Assembly (NCBI RefSeq): GCF_001650715.1
Contig: NZ_LWQT01000131.1
Location: 1 to 64,000 of the forward strand
Direction of reading: 5' to 3'
DNA length: 64,000 nucleotides
DNA from: Paramagnetospirillum marisnigri
GTDB lineage: Bacteria > Pseudomonadota > Alphaproteobacteria > Rhodospirillales > Magnetospirillaceae
The number at the start of each line of letters is the position of its first letter. The first letter of the stretch is position 1. The notes under the pieces are model-generated. The model searched no databases and was not told the DNA's origin. It saw nothing but the letters and a program-made list of their open reading frames with translations. The position numbers and the translations under genes are program-made. This document shows, piece after piece, positions 27,416 to 35,851 of the stretch.

Positions 27416-27486
27416 GGTGTCCTGATCGATTCTGAAATTCGGAATACGGCTGGGATAAATGATACGAATTTCAGAATCGGGACACC
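27416..27486 (-). repeat. Long hairpin element 2 of an inverted pair
   Basis: Same plan as element 1 in the opposite orientation: outer 7-bp arms GGTGTCC (27416-27422) and GGACACC (27480-27486), inner 15-bp arms (27427-27441 and 27465-27479), a TGAT bulge (27423-27426) and a 23-base loop with GGATAAATGATA (27453-27464). Inner arms align with element 1 at 10 of 14 positions, and all four differences are compensated in the opposite arm. Confidence 0.9.
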
Positions 27487-27506
27487 GAGGGGGATAAGAA
27501 ACAGGC

Positions 27507-28913
27507 ATGAGCATGGCGTATACCCCCATCCTGGCGGCGGACAGCTACAAGGCCAGCCACAAATGGCAGTATCCCGAGGGCACCGAATACGTGTCGTCGT
27601 ATATCGAGGCCCGCGCCAACAACAGCGGTCTCGATCTGCCGGGCTCGGTGTTCTTCGGCCTGCAGCCGCTGCTGCGGCAATGGGCCGAGACCCCCATCAC
27701 CGATTCCGATATCCGGCGCTCGGCGGCGGTGTTCGCCGCCCATGGCGTGCCCTTTTTCGAGGAAGGCTGGCGCTGGATTCTCGATGCCCATCAGGGCCGC
27801 CTGCCGGTGGAGGTCCGTGCCGTGGCCGAAGGCTCGGTGGTGCCGTTCAACAATGCGGTGGTGCAGGTGGTCAATACCGACCCCAAGGCCTTCTGGCTGA
27901 CCTCCTATCTGGAGACCGGCTTGCAGCGGGCGGTGTGGTACGCCTCGACCGTGGCGACCGTCTCGTGGTCGGTCAAACGCATCCTGCGCGAATTCTGGGC
28001 CTTGACCTCGGATTCGCCGGTGGAAAGCCTGGACTTCAAGCTGCATGATTTCGGGGCGCGCGGCGCCAGCTCGGGTGAAAGCGCCGCCCTGGGCGGCATG
28101 GCCCATCTGGTCAATTTCAAGGGCACCGACACGGTGGAAGCCCTGCTGGCCGCCGATGAATTCTATGGCGAGGCCATGGCCGGGTTCTCCATTCCGGCGG
28201 CCGAGCATTCCACCATCACCAGTTGGGGCCGCGACGGCGAGGTGGCGGCCTATGCCAATATGCTGCGCCAGTTCGGCGGGCCGGGGCGGCTGGTGGCGGT
28301 GGTGTCGGATTCCTACGACGTGTTCCACGCGGTGGAAAAGCTGTGGGGCGAGGAATTGCGCGCCCAGGTGCTGGACATAGGCGGCACCCTGGTGATCCGC
28401 CCCGATTCCGGCGATCCGGTGACGGTGGTGGCCCGGGTTCTGGATCTGGCGGCCAAGGCCTTCGGCACCGAGACCAACGCCAAGGGCTATCGGGTGCTGA
28501 ATCCGGCGGTGCGCGTCATCCAGGGCGATGGCGTCAATCCAAAATCCATCCGCGCCATCCTGCAGCGCATGAAGAACGATGGCTTCGCCATCGACAACAT
28601 CGCCTTCGGCATGGGTGGTGCCCTGTTGCAGAAGGTCGACCGCGATACCTTCTCCTGGGCCATGAAGGCCTCGGCCATCGGCATCGGCGGCCACTGGCGC
28701 GATGTCTACAAGGAACCGGTCACCGACCAGGGCAAGGGGTCCAAGCGCGGCCGTCTCGCCCTGGTCCGGGACCACGGGCTGGGACTGCGCACCGTGCCGC
28801 TGGATTCTGTTCCCGACGCCGACAACCTGCTGCGCCCGGTGTTCCGCGATGGAATCCTGCTGGCGCCCACCACTTTCGCCGAGGTCAGGGCACGGGTGGC
28901 GGAGACGCTTTAG
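27507..28913 (+). CDS. nadV: Nicotinamide phosphoribosyltransferase
   Basis: NadV makes nicotinamide mononucleotide from nicotinamide and PRPP, salvaging nicotinamide without deamidation. The 468-residue protein aligns with the NAMPT family: ILAADSYKASHKWQYP at the N-terminus, KLHDFGARGASSGESAALGG, AEHSTITSWG, the PRPP/NMN site IRPDSGDPVTVV and FGMGGALLQKVDRDT. Bacterial NAMPT genes are patchy and often horizontally acquired. It stands alone here, without a nadM or Nudix regulator. The 3' end overlaps the convergent membrane protein gene by 29 bases. Confidence 0.95.
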   Translation: MSMAYTPILAADSYKASHKWQYPEGTEYVSSYIEARANNSGLDLPGSVFFGLQPLLRQWAETPITDSDIRRSAAVFAAHGVPFFEEGWRWILDAHQGRLPVEVRAVAEGSVVPFNNAVVQVVNTDPKAFWLTSYLETGLQRAVWYASTVATVSWSVKRILREFWALTSDSPVESLDFKLHDFGARGASSGESAALGGMAHLVNFKGTDTVEALLAADEFYGEAMAGFSIPAAEHSTITSWGRDGEVAAYANMLRQFGGPGRLVAVVSDSYDVFHAVEKLWGEELRAQVLDIGGTLVIRPDSGDPVTVVARVLDLAAKAFGTETNAKGYRVLNPAVRVIQGDGVNPKSIRAILQRMKNDGFAIDNIAFGMGGALLQKVDRDTFSWAMKASAIGIGGHWRDVYKEPVTDQGKGSKRGRLALVRDHGLGLRTVPLDSVPDADNLLRPVFRDGILLAPTTFAEVRARVAETL

Positions 28914-30369
28914 GCAGGTAGAAGCGTCCCGTCAGCCCGACCCGGGCCACCCGGTAGGACAAGTCCAACTCGTCGTGGACGTCGTCGCCGAAATTGACGA
29001 AGCGGGGGGGGATCACCTGCTGGCCGGGGGCCTCGTGGAGGGGGTGTTCGCGCTGCGAGATCATTTGCAGCACCGCCACTTCATGGCGCCGCAGCATGCC
29101 CACCAGCTGGTCGGCGGGAAGCCGCCCGGTCAGGCTGGCCTGCAACAGGTTGTAGGGGTCGATCCACACCCCCTTGCCCGCCTTCAGGCATAGCAGCATG
29201 GATTCGCAGATGGCCGGGCCGGGCAGTCCACTCAGATAGGCCACGTCCTCGGCGAACAGGCGTTCGCGCTCGGAATAGTCCCCCAATGCGTCCACCACGA
29301 TCCGGCCAAAGGTCTGGGGCGCGATCAGCAGCACGCCGAAATTGACCAGCAGCGCCGCCGCCAGGGCGCTTTGCCGGGGCAGGGCAGTCTGGCGGCGAAT
29401 CCAGGCCAGCAGCAGGCCGCAGCCCATGGCGCTGCCGATCAGCGTGTCGAAATAGATATTGATGTCGACTCCGGCGCCGCTGGCGAAGCCGAAGCCGATC
29501 AGCAGGCCCAGCGCCAGATAGGCTCCGACCATGGATTTGGCCGCCGACTGCCGGGGGACCAGCACCATGAACAGCAAGGAAGCGGCCAGGGGAATCTGGA
29601 GATGCCCCAGCATTTCCATGCTCAGCAGGAAGCCTCGGGTGGGGTCATAGATGCGCGAGGCCAGCAGACGGTGGAAGAAATCCGTGCCGAAGGCGGCCAG
29701 GATCACCGCCAGCGCCAGCGCCATCAGGGCCAGGGTGGCGCCGAGGAAGGCGAGGCGGGCCTTGGGCGGCGATTGCCACAGGGCGTGAATGGTGACCACC
29801 AACGGCAGCGCCAGGACATTGTGCTTGGTCAGCAGGCCCAGGGCGAACAACACCGCCACCAGCACCAGCCGGGCCGGGGTGGCGGGACCGCCGACATAAA
29901 TGGCGAAGCCCAGGCACAGCAGACCCTGGGCCAACAGTTGCGGATCATTGACGCCCACATAGTCGGTGGCGAAGGCGCAGAACAGGCCAAGACAGGTGGC
30001 GGCGGCGAAGACGGCATCGGTACGGTCGCCACCGCCCGCGCGGGTGACGACGCCACAGGATAGGGAAATGGTCGCCACCGCCAGCGCCGAAAGCGCACGG
30101 CCCACCAGCAGGGGATCGCCCAGCAGCGAGCCCAGCACTCCGACCAGATAGAAGGACAGTGGCGGGTAATTGTTGAAGAACAGCGGGCCGGGGGTGGTGT
30201 AGGGCGACTCGCCCCGGGCGGCGATGGATTGGAGGAAGGCGTTCCAGCCCTCGTTGTAGTCGATCTCGAATCCGGCACCGATCCGCCACAGCGGATAGGC
30301 GAAGGCGGCCGCCGCCAGGGCGGCCAGCACCAGGGTGACGGCGCGATAGGATGATTCGATCTTGGGCAC
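28885..30369 (-). CDS. Multispanning membrane protein, GT39/ArnT-like glycosyltransferase candidate
   Basis: A 494-residue integral membrane protein with about 10-12 hydrophobic segments. After the first membrane segment it has EIDYNEGWN, resembling the acidic loop-1 motif of GT39/ArnT-type dolichyl- or undecaprenyl-phosphate-sugar transferases, and NNYPPLSFYLVG, a PPL-type motif typical of such enzymes. These transfer sugars from lipid carriers in the periplasm. The C-terminal 100 residues are soluble. Family is inferred by pattern only; donor and acceptor are unknown. Confidence 0.7.
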   Translation of the reverse strand: MPKIESSYRAVTLVLAALAAAAFAYPLWRIGAGFEIDYNEGWNAFLQSIAARGESPYTTPGPLFFNNYPPLSFYLVGVLGSLLGDPLLVGRALSALAVATISLSCGVVTRAGGGDRTDAVFAAATCLGLFCAFATDYVGVNDPQLLAQGLLCLGFAIYVGGPATPARLVLVAVLFALGLLTKHNVLALPLVVTIHALWQSPPKARLAFLGATLALMALALAVILAAFGTDFFHRLLASRIYDPTRGFLLSMEMLGHLQIPLAASLLFMVLVPRQSAAKSMVGAYLALGLLIGFGFASGAGVDINIYFDTLIGSAMGCGLLLAWIRRQTALPRQSALAAALLVNFGVLLIAPQTFGRIVVDALGDYSERERLFAEDVAYLSGLPGPAICESMLLCLKAGKGVWIDPYNLLQASLTGRLPADQLVGMLRRHEVAVLQMISQREHPLHEAPGQQVIPPRFVNFGDDVHDELDLSYRVARVGLTGRFYLPKASPPPVP

Positions 30370-30439
30370 GGATTCCCGTTCTCTCGCCGCGGGGCCAAGC
30401 CAGAGTGTTTAAACGCCCGTTAGAGGCAAGTCCAGCCCG

Positions 30440-31201
30440 TCAGTCCTTGATGCCGTGGCTACGCCACAGTCGGGCCAGGGTCTGGTCCTTGGCCATGGCC
30501 GCCAGCAGCCGGTTGATTTCGGCAACCGATATGGTGCCGCCGGGCCGCACCAGGGCGCGATGGGCATAGCGCTGGTCGAAAGTGTCCGAGATCAGCAGGC
30601 GTTGGTCCAGTCCGGGACGCTCCCGCAGATAGCGCTTCAGATAGGCGTCGGTCACCACCGCCACATCGCCGCGATCCTTCAGGATCATCTCGATGCTGGC
30701 GGCGTTGTCGTTGACCAGGGCCATGCGGAACCGGCTGGACAGGGTGCGGGGATCGGCCTCGAACCCGGCGAAGCCGTAATGGTAGCCCAGGATACCCACC
30801 ATGCGCTTGCCCGAGAGGTCCTTGAAATAGTCCTGGCCCCGGCCGGGCTGGGCCTGGGCGATATACAACTCGCCGCCGTCCAGAAAGACATCGGAGGCAT
30901 CCACGGCGATCTTGTGGTCACGCCAGCCCCAGTCGGGGCTTTCGAATAAAATGACATCGAATTTGCGGTCTTCGAAATCCTTGTAACGGCGGTTGGGCGA
31001 GGTCAGCACGAAGCGGAAGTCGTAGCGGTCCTGGTAGCGGTTCAATTCGTCGATCAGGGCCAGCGTCAGGCCGCCGGTCTTGCCGCCGGGAAGGGAGTCG
31101 ACAAAGGGGCCGAACTCATAGCCGCCGACCATCACGACTTCCCGGGCCGAGGCGGAATGTCCCACCAGCAAGGCCAGGATCAGAACCAGCGTCCTCAGCA
31201 T
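30440..31201 (-). CDS. Periplasmic solute-binding protein, family 3 (orphan)
   Basis: About 253 residues: signal peptide (LRTLVLILALLVGHSASA) and a family-3 binding-protein domain with GGLTLALIDELNRY, FDVILFESPDWGWR, LSGKRMVGILGYHYG and the end LARLWRSHGIKD. I took the ATG at 31201, placed just before the signal peptide; an ATG ten codons earlier would extend the N-region. As with the protein at 18646-19395, no transporter genes adjoin. Its ligand is unknown; the weak conservation of the amino-acid pocket makes a sensory role possible. Confidence 0.83.
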   Translation of the reverse strand: MLRTLVLILALLVGHSASAREVVMVGGYEFGPFVDSLPGGKTGGLTLALIDELNRYQDRYDFRFVLTSPNRRYKDFEDRKFDVILFESPDWGWRDHKIAVDASDVFLDGGELYIAQAQPGRGQDYFKDLSGKRMVGILGYHYGFAGFEADPRTLSSRFRMALVNDNAASIEMILKDRGDVAVVTDAYLKRYLRERPGLDQRLLISDTFDQRYAHRALVRPGGTISVAEINRLLAAMAKDQTLARLWRSHGIKD

Positions 31202-31360
31202 TCTGACTATCCAATTGTTACATTGTGTCACGCAACCGCTAATATGCCTTAGGTCCTAGGAAAGGGGAAGGGCGGGCCTGACATTGCTCCCATGTCCCTT
31301 TGCCCGGGGCGTTGGGGATGGGGTATCCTGGCTGCCGCTCTCACCCCCGGGGAAGCCTCG

Positions 31361-31831
31361 ATGCCTTTCGCCACCGCCATCCATGACCGCTATTTCGAGG
31401 ATTACATCAAGGGCGAGGTCCACACCTTCGGCTCCACCGAAGTAGTCGAGGCCGAGGTCATCGATTTCGCCCGCAAGTTCGATCCCCAGGATTTCCACAC
31501 CGATCCCGATGCCGCCGCCCGCACGGTGTTCGGCGGGCTGATCGCCAGCGGCTGGCATACCGCCGCCATGATGATGCGCATGTATGCCGACCACTACCTG
31601 ACCAAGGTGGCGAGCCTGGCCTCGCCCGGCCTGGACGAATTGCGCTGGATCATGCCGGTGCGGCCGGGCGATGTGCTGTCGGTGCGGGTCTCCATCGTCG
31701 AGGCGGTGCCGTCCAGGTCGAAACCCGATCGCGGCGTGGTCACCTCGTTCATCGAGGTGCTGAACCAGCGGGACGAGGTGGTGATGTCCATGCGCGCCGT
31801 CAACATGATCGGCCGGAGGGTGCCGGGATGA
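31361..31831 (+). CDS. MaoC-family hotdog dehydratase
   Basis: A 156-residue hotdog-fold protein of the MaoC/R-specific enoyl-CoA hydratase family. The catalytic segment is FDPQDFHTDPDAA, with the Asp and His that activate water, followed by FGGLIASGWHTAAM. Members hydrate enoyl-CoA in PHA synthesis, fatty acid oxidation or other acyl-CoA pathways. The ATG at 31361 follows GGGGAAG. It overlaps modD by four bases (ATGA), an unexpected partner for this enzyme. Confidence 0.88.
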   Translation: MPFATAIHDRYFEDYIKGEVHTFGSTEVVEAEVIDFARKFDPQDFHTDPDAAARTVFGGLIASGWHTAAMMMRMYADHYLTKVASLASPGLDELRWIMPVRPGDVLSVRVSIVEAVPSRSKPDRGVVTSFIEVLNQRDEVVMSMRAVNMIGRRVPG

Positions 31832-32667
31832 TCCTGCCCCGCCTGCCCGATGCCGAGCTTGACCGCCTGCTGGCCGAGGATGCGCCCCATGGCGATCTGA
31901 CCACCCTGTCGCTGGGGATCGGTGAGCGAGCCGGCGCCATGGTGTTCCGCGCCCGCGCCGACATGGTGCTGGCCTGCTCGGAGGAGGCTGCCCGCCTGCT
32001 GGAATTGGCCGGGGCCACCGTCACATCGGTCCGGCCCAGCGGCTCCATCCTGGCGGCGGGCGAGACCCTGCTGGAGGCCCATGGCCCGGCGGGCGCCCTG
32101 CTCATGGGGTGGAAGGTGGCCCAGACCCTGGTGGAGGCCACATCGGGAATCGCCGGGGCTACCCGACGCATGGTGGAGGCCGCCCGGGCGGTTTCGCCCC
32201 ATATCGCGGTCGCCTGCACCCGCAAGACCTTTCCCGGCACCAAATCCCTGGCCATCAAGGCCATCATGGCAGGCGGGGCCATGCCCCATCGGCTGGGGCT
32301 GTCAGAGACGGTGCTGCTGTTCCCGGAACATCGCGCCCTGGCGCCGGACCAGGGGTTTGCTGCCCTGATCGGACGGCTGAAGGCCGCCTGTCCGGAAAAG
32401 CGCATCGTGGTCGAGGTCAAGGACGCGGCCGAGGCCGATTCCGCCTGCGCCGCCGGGGCCGATGTGGTGCAGTTGGAGAAATTCACTCCCGCCCAGGTGG
32501 CGATGGTGGTGGAACGGATCGGCGAGGCTTGCGTGGTGGCGGCGGCGGGTGGCGTCAATGCCGCCAATGCCGCCGATTACGCCCGGGCCGGAGCCAGGGT
32601 GCTGGTGACCTCGTCGCCCTATTGGGCACCGCCCGCCGATGTGGCGGTGACTATTTCGGGGGCGTGA
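31828..32667 (+). CDS. modD: ModD, quinolinate phosphoribosyltransferase-like protein
   Basis: A 279-residue relative of NadC. The family segments ACTRKTFPGTKSLAIKAIMA and MPHRLGLSETVLLFPEH, the conserved H and K at the phosphoribosyl site, and the IVVEVKDAAEAD stretch are typical of ModD, a protein of unknown function named for its location with molybdate-transport genes. Here the modABC genes are missing and the partner is a MaoC protein; mobB lies 28 kb away. Confusion with NadC is unlikely since the usual NadC N-terminal motifs are absent. Confidence 0.88.
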   Translation: MILPRLPDAELDRLLAEDAPHGDLTTLSLGIGERAGAMVFRARADMVLACSEEAARLLELAGATVTSVRPSGSILAAGETLLEAHGPAGALLMGWKVAQTLVEATSGIAGATRRMVEAARAVSPHIAVACTRKTFPGTKSLAIKAIMAGGAMPHRLGLSETVLLFPEHRALAPDQGFAALIGRLKAACPEKRIVVEVKDAAEADSACAAGADVVQLEKFTPAQVAMVVERIGEACVVAAAGGVNAANAADYARAGARVLVTSSPYWAPPADVAVTISGA

Positions 32668-32676
32668 AGCGGGGAG

Positions 32677-32721
32677 GCGGGCAGGATGCCCGCGCTCCGG
32701 GATGGACTGATTCGGAGCGCG
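32677..32721. repeat. Palindromic repeat between modD and M16 peptidase genes
   Basis: Two nested hairpins in a convergent gap: GCGGGCA (32677-32683) with TGCCCGC (32687-32693), and CGCGCTCCG (32691-32699) with CGGAGCGCG (32713-32721). The gcgggcaggatgcccgcgct arrangement resembles REP-like sequences of many bacteria. It may also act as a terminator for both genes. Confidence 0.55.
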
Positions 32722-32746
32722 GCCGTCCCGGCCGCATCGCCGCGCT

Positions 32747-34009
32747 CTAAGGCCGCAGCCGTGCCGCCACCCGATCATAGTCCTCGACCTTGGCCAGGGG
32801 GCCGATGGCGGCGAAGGTGGGGGCTCCGGCGAACAGGCGCCGCGCCACCCGGGCGCAATCCTCGGGCGTGATGGCCTCGACCTTGGCCACGACTTCGGCC
32901 ACCGGAATGGGGCGGCCATAGACGGCGATCTGGCGGGCCAATTGCTCGCAGCGCGACGTGGTGCTTTCCAGGCTCATGAGGATCGAGGCCTTGAGCTGGG
33001 CACGGGCGCGCTGGACCTCGTCGTCGCGCACGCCGTCGCCCACCTTGACGATTTCGTCGCACATCACCGGGATCAGCTCCGCCACCTCGTCCTCGCCGGT
33101 TCCGGCATAGACGCCGAACAGGCCGCCATCGTCATAGGACGAGGCGAAGGAATAGATGGAATAGACCAGTCCGCGCTTCTCGCGCACTTCCTGGAACAGG
33201 CGGCTCGACATGCCTCCGCCCAGCAGGGTCGACAGCACCGAGGCGCAGTAATAGTCGGGATCGTCGTAGGAGATGCCGTCGAAGCCCACCACCACATGCA
33301 CCTGTTCCAGGTCGCGTTCCTCGCGGAAATCGCCCCCGGCATAGTGGGCCTTCTCGGTACTGGCGGGGCTGTGGGGCGGCAGTTCGGCGAAGGCCTTGGC
33401 GGCGGCGTCCACCAGCCGGTCGTGCTCGATGCGGCCCGAAGCCGACAGCACCATGCGCGGCGCCGAATAATGGCCGCGCAGATAGCCCAGCACGTTGTCG
33501 CGGCTCATGGAACGCACCAGATCCTCGGTCCCCAGCACGGCGCGGCCCAGGGGTTGGTCGGGATAGGCGGTGGCCTGGAAATGATCGAAGATGATGTCGT
33601 CGGGGGTGTCGATGGCCTGGTTGATTTCCTGCACCACCACCGCCTGCTCGCGGGCCAACTCCTCGCCGTCCATGATGGAGTGCTGCAGGATGTCGGAGAT
33701 GATGTCCAGCGCCAGATCGGAATCTTCCTTCAGCACCTTGGCGTAATAGGCGGTGTGGTCGCGGGCGGTATAGGCGTTGAGATGGCCGCCGCAGGCGTCC
33801 ATTTCCTCGGCGATGCCCTGGGCGGTGCGCCGCTCGGTGCCCTTGAAGGCCATGTGCTCCAGCAGGTGCGAGACGCCGTTCAGGGCGGCGGGCTCGTGAC
33901 GGGTTCCGGCGTCCACCCAGACTCCCAGCGACACGGTTTCCACCGTCTCCATGGGATCGGTGACGACCTTGAGGCCGGAGGGAAGGGTGGTCTCGCGGAT
34001 TTCGCTCAT
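32747..34009 (-). CDS. M16-family zinc metallopeptidase
   Basis: A 420-residue single-unit M16 peptidase (pitrilysin/processing-peptidase type). The inverted zinc motif HLLEH is at 48-52, with the third ligand glutamate about 75 residues later. It resembles the mitochondrial processing peptidase beta subunit, and in alphaproteobacteria is commonly placed right after thrC, as here. The start overlaps the thrC stop as ATGA. Likely substrates are periplasmic or cytoplasmic peptides; not known. Confidence 0.93.
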   Translation of the reverse strand: MSEIRETTLPSGLKVVTDPMETVETVSLGVWVDAGTRHEPAALNGVSHLLEHMAFKGTERRTAQGIAEEMDACGGHLNAYTARDHTAYYAKVLKEDSDLALDIISDILQHSIMDGEELAREQAVVVQEINQAIDTPDDIIFDHFQATAYPDQPLGRAVLGTEDLVRSMSRDNVLGYLRGHYSAPRMVLSASGRIEHDRLVDAAAKAFAELPPHSPASTEKAHYAGGDFREERDLEQVHVVVGFDGISYDDPDYYCASVLSTLLGGGMSSRLFQEVREKRGLVYSIYSFASSYDDGGLFGVYAGTGEDEVAELIPVMCDEIVKVGDGVRDDEVQRARAQLKASILMSLESTTSRCEQLARQIAVYGRPIPVAEVVAKVEAITPEDCARVARRLFAGAPTFAAIGPLAKVEDYDRVAARLRP

Positions 34010-35409
34010 GTCCGGCTCCGCCCGGCGAAGGCCCGGACATAGGCCTTCAGCGCCTCGGCATCGTTGGCCAGTCCGTCCAGGCGCTCGGGGCGCGAGAACA
34101 GGTCCGCCATATGGGGCGGCAGGCCGGGACGCTGGCCGGTGGCCTTCTCCACCGCGTCGGGGAACTTGGCGGGATGGGCGGTGGCCAGGGCCACCACGGT
34201 GGCATCCTTGCGCGAATGACCCTTCAGGGCGGCGGCGACGCCGATCACCGAATGGGGGTCCAGGGTCTCGCCGGTGGAGCGCTTCAAGGCCCGCATGGCG
34301 GCCAGGGTCGCCTCGTCGTCGAAGCGATAGGCCTCGAACACCCCGCGCATGGCGGTCCAGGCCCCCTGGGGCATCACCATGGCGCCATGGGCGCGGAATT
34401 CGCCCATCAGCTTGTCCACGGCGGCGCCGTCGGAGCCGAGCGCCAGATACATCAACCGCTCGAAATTGGAGGAGACCTGGATGTCCATGCTGGGAGACAA
34501 GGTGGGGACGACGCCATCGGTCTTCATCACCCCACCCTCGAAAAACCGGGTCAGGATGTCGTTGGTGTTGGAGCCGATGATCAGCTTGTCGATGGGCAGA
34601 CCCATCAGCTTGGCGGCATAACCGGCGAAGACATTGCCGAAATTGCCGGTGGGCACCGAGAAGGTCATGGGCACGTCCGGCGAGCCCAGCGCCACTCCGG
34701 CGGCGAAATAATAGACGATCTGGGCCATGACCCGGGCCCAGTTGATGGAATTGACCGCCGACAGGTTCATCTCGTCGCGGAAGGCGGCGTCGTTGAACAG
34801 CGCCTTCACCAGATCCTGACAATCGTCGAAGGTGCCGTCCACCGCCACGTTGCGCACGTTGGACGACAGCACCGTGGTCATCTGGCGACGCTGCACCTCG
34901 GAGACGCGGCCCTTGGGGTGCAGGATCACGATGTCCACGGCGGCGCGGTCGCGACAGGCCTCGATGGCGGCGGAGCCGGTATCGCCCGAGGTGGCGCCGA
35001 CGATGGTGACCTTCCGCCCCTTCTTCTTCAGCACATGGTCGAACAGGCGGCCGACCAATTGCAGGGCATAGTCCTTGAAGGCCAGGGTGGGGCCGTGGAA
35101 CAGCTCCATCACCCACTGGTTATGGCCAAGCTGCTTCAGCGGCGCCACCGCCGGATGGGTGAAGCCGCCATAGGAGTCGGCGCACAGCCGCGACAGTTCG
35201 GCATCGCTCAGGCAGCCTTCCACGAAGGGGCGCATGACGCGAACCGCCAGTTCGGCATAGGACAGGCCGCGCATGGCGCGAATCTCGGCGGCCGAGAAGG
35301 CTGGCCAGGTCTGGGGAAGATAAAGCCCGCCATCGCGGGCCAGTCCTGCCAGCAGGACATCGTCGAAATCGAGGACAGGCGCTTGGCCGCGCGTGCTCAC
35401 ATACTTCAA
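34006..35409 (-). CDS. thrC: Threonine synthase
   Basis: ThrC converts O-phosphohomoserine to threonine with PLP. The 467-residue protein starts MKYVSTRG, typical of the bacterial/fungal class, and carries the Schiff-base K112 in GPTLAFKDYALQ and the phosphate-binding VGATSGDTGSAA. It forms a two-gene operon with the M16 peptidase downstream through a four-base overlap, the conserved alphaproteobacterial pairing. The other threonine genes are not nearby. Confidence 0.97.
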   Translation of the reverse strand: MKYVSTRGQAPVLDFDDVLLAGLARDGGLYLPQTWPAFSAAEIRAMRGLSYAELAVRVMRPFVEGCLSDAELSRLCADSYGGFTHPAVAPLKQLGHNQWVMELFHGPTLAFKDYALQLVGRLFDHVLKKKGRKVTIVGATSGDTGSAAIEACRDRAAVDIVILHPKGRVSEVQRRQMTTVLSSNVRNVAVDGTFDDCQDLVKALFNDAAFRDEMNLSAVNSINWARVMAQIVYYFAAGVALGSPDVPMTFSVPTGNFGNVFAGYAAKLMGLPIDKLIIGSNTNDILTRFFEGGVMKTDGVVPTLSPSMDIQVSSNFERLMYLALGSDGAAVDKLMGEFRAHGAMVMPQGAWTAMRGVFEAYRFDDEATLAAMRALKRSTGETLDPHSVIGVAAALKGHSRKDATVVALATAHPAKFPDAVEKATGQRPGLPPHMADLFSRPERLDGLANDAEALKAYVRAFAGRSRT

Positions 35410-35486
35410 GGCAGGGCTCTCCGGCCGTAAATCGCAAAGTGGGCTACACTAGCGATACAAGACCGGAGGAGCAAGGGCGGGAAGTC

Positions 35487-35783
35487 TTATTTGCGGCGAG
35501 GCTTGGCGGGCGGCGGCGCCATGTCGTTGCCCAGGGACGACCACAACTTGGTCAGGATCTCGGCATTCTGCTGGATCACCGCCTGCAGGATGGCGGGCTG
35601 CATGGAGGCGAAGGACTGGGGATCACGAATGGTCGCCAGTTGCTGGAACGCCTTGGTGTTGTTCTCGGCGATTTCGCGGGCCGCTTCGAAATTGGCGCGC
35701 TGGAACTCCGCAACCTTGGTGAGGAACGAGCCGGGGTTCATGCTGAACTGCTCGAAGAATTTCGGGTCAAAGGACGGAAACAT
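35487..35783 (-). CDS. Small phasin-like protein
   Basis: A 98-residue helical protein: MFPSFDPKFFEQF followed by a long amphipathic stretch (KVAEFQRANFEAAREIAENNTKAF). This resembles phasins, which coat polyhydroxyalkanoate granules and have such F-rich N-termini, although it is shorter than common phasins (110-190). The lysine/arginine tail PAKPRRK is unusual. Assignment is by composition and pattern, so it may be another small amphipathic protein. Confidence 0.6.
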   Translation of the reverse strand: MFPSFDPKFFEQFSMNPGSFLTKVAEFQRANFEAAREIAENNTKAFQQLATIRDPQSFASMQPAILQAVIQQNAEILTKLWSSLGNDMAPPPAKPRRK

Positions 35784-35851
35784 TCGGGCCTCCCTTTCTC
35801 GCTCATCCTGGTATCAACTGTCGCATGAAGCCAGCGAACGCGCAATCTCCC

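Noticed and set aside
27324-27486. Insertion sequence remnant or MITE with a target duplication
   Set aside because: The two hairpins do not share identical terminal inverted repeats and no flanking direct repeat was seen; a structured repeat pair explains them better.
32747-35116. A single 789-codon frame read through the M16 peptidase and part of thrC
   Set aside because: Its N-terminal half is an out-of-frame reading of thrC; the M16 protein starts at 34009 with MSEIRE and overlaps the true thrC stop by four bases.
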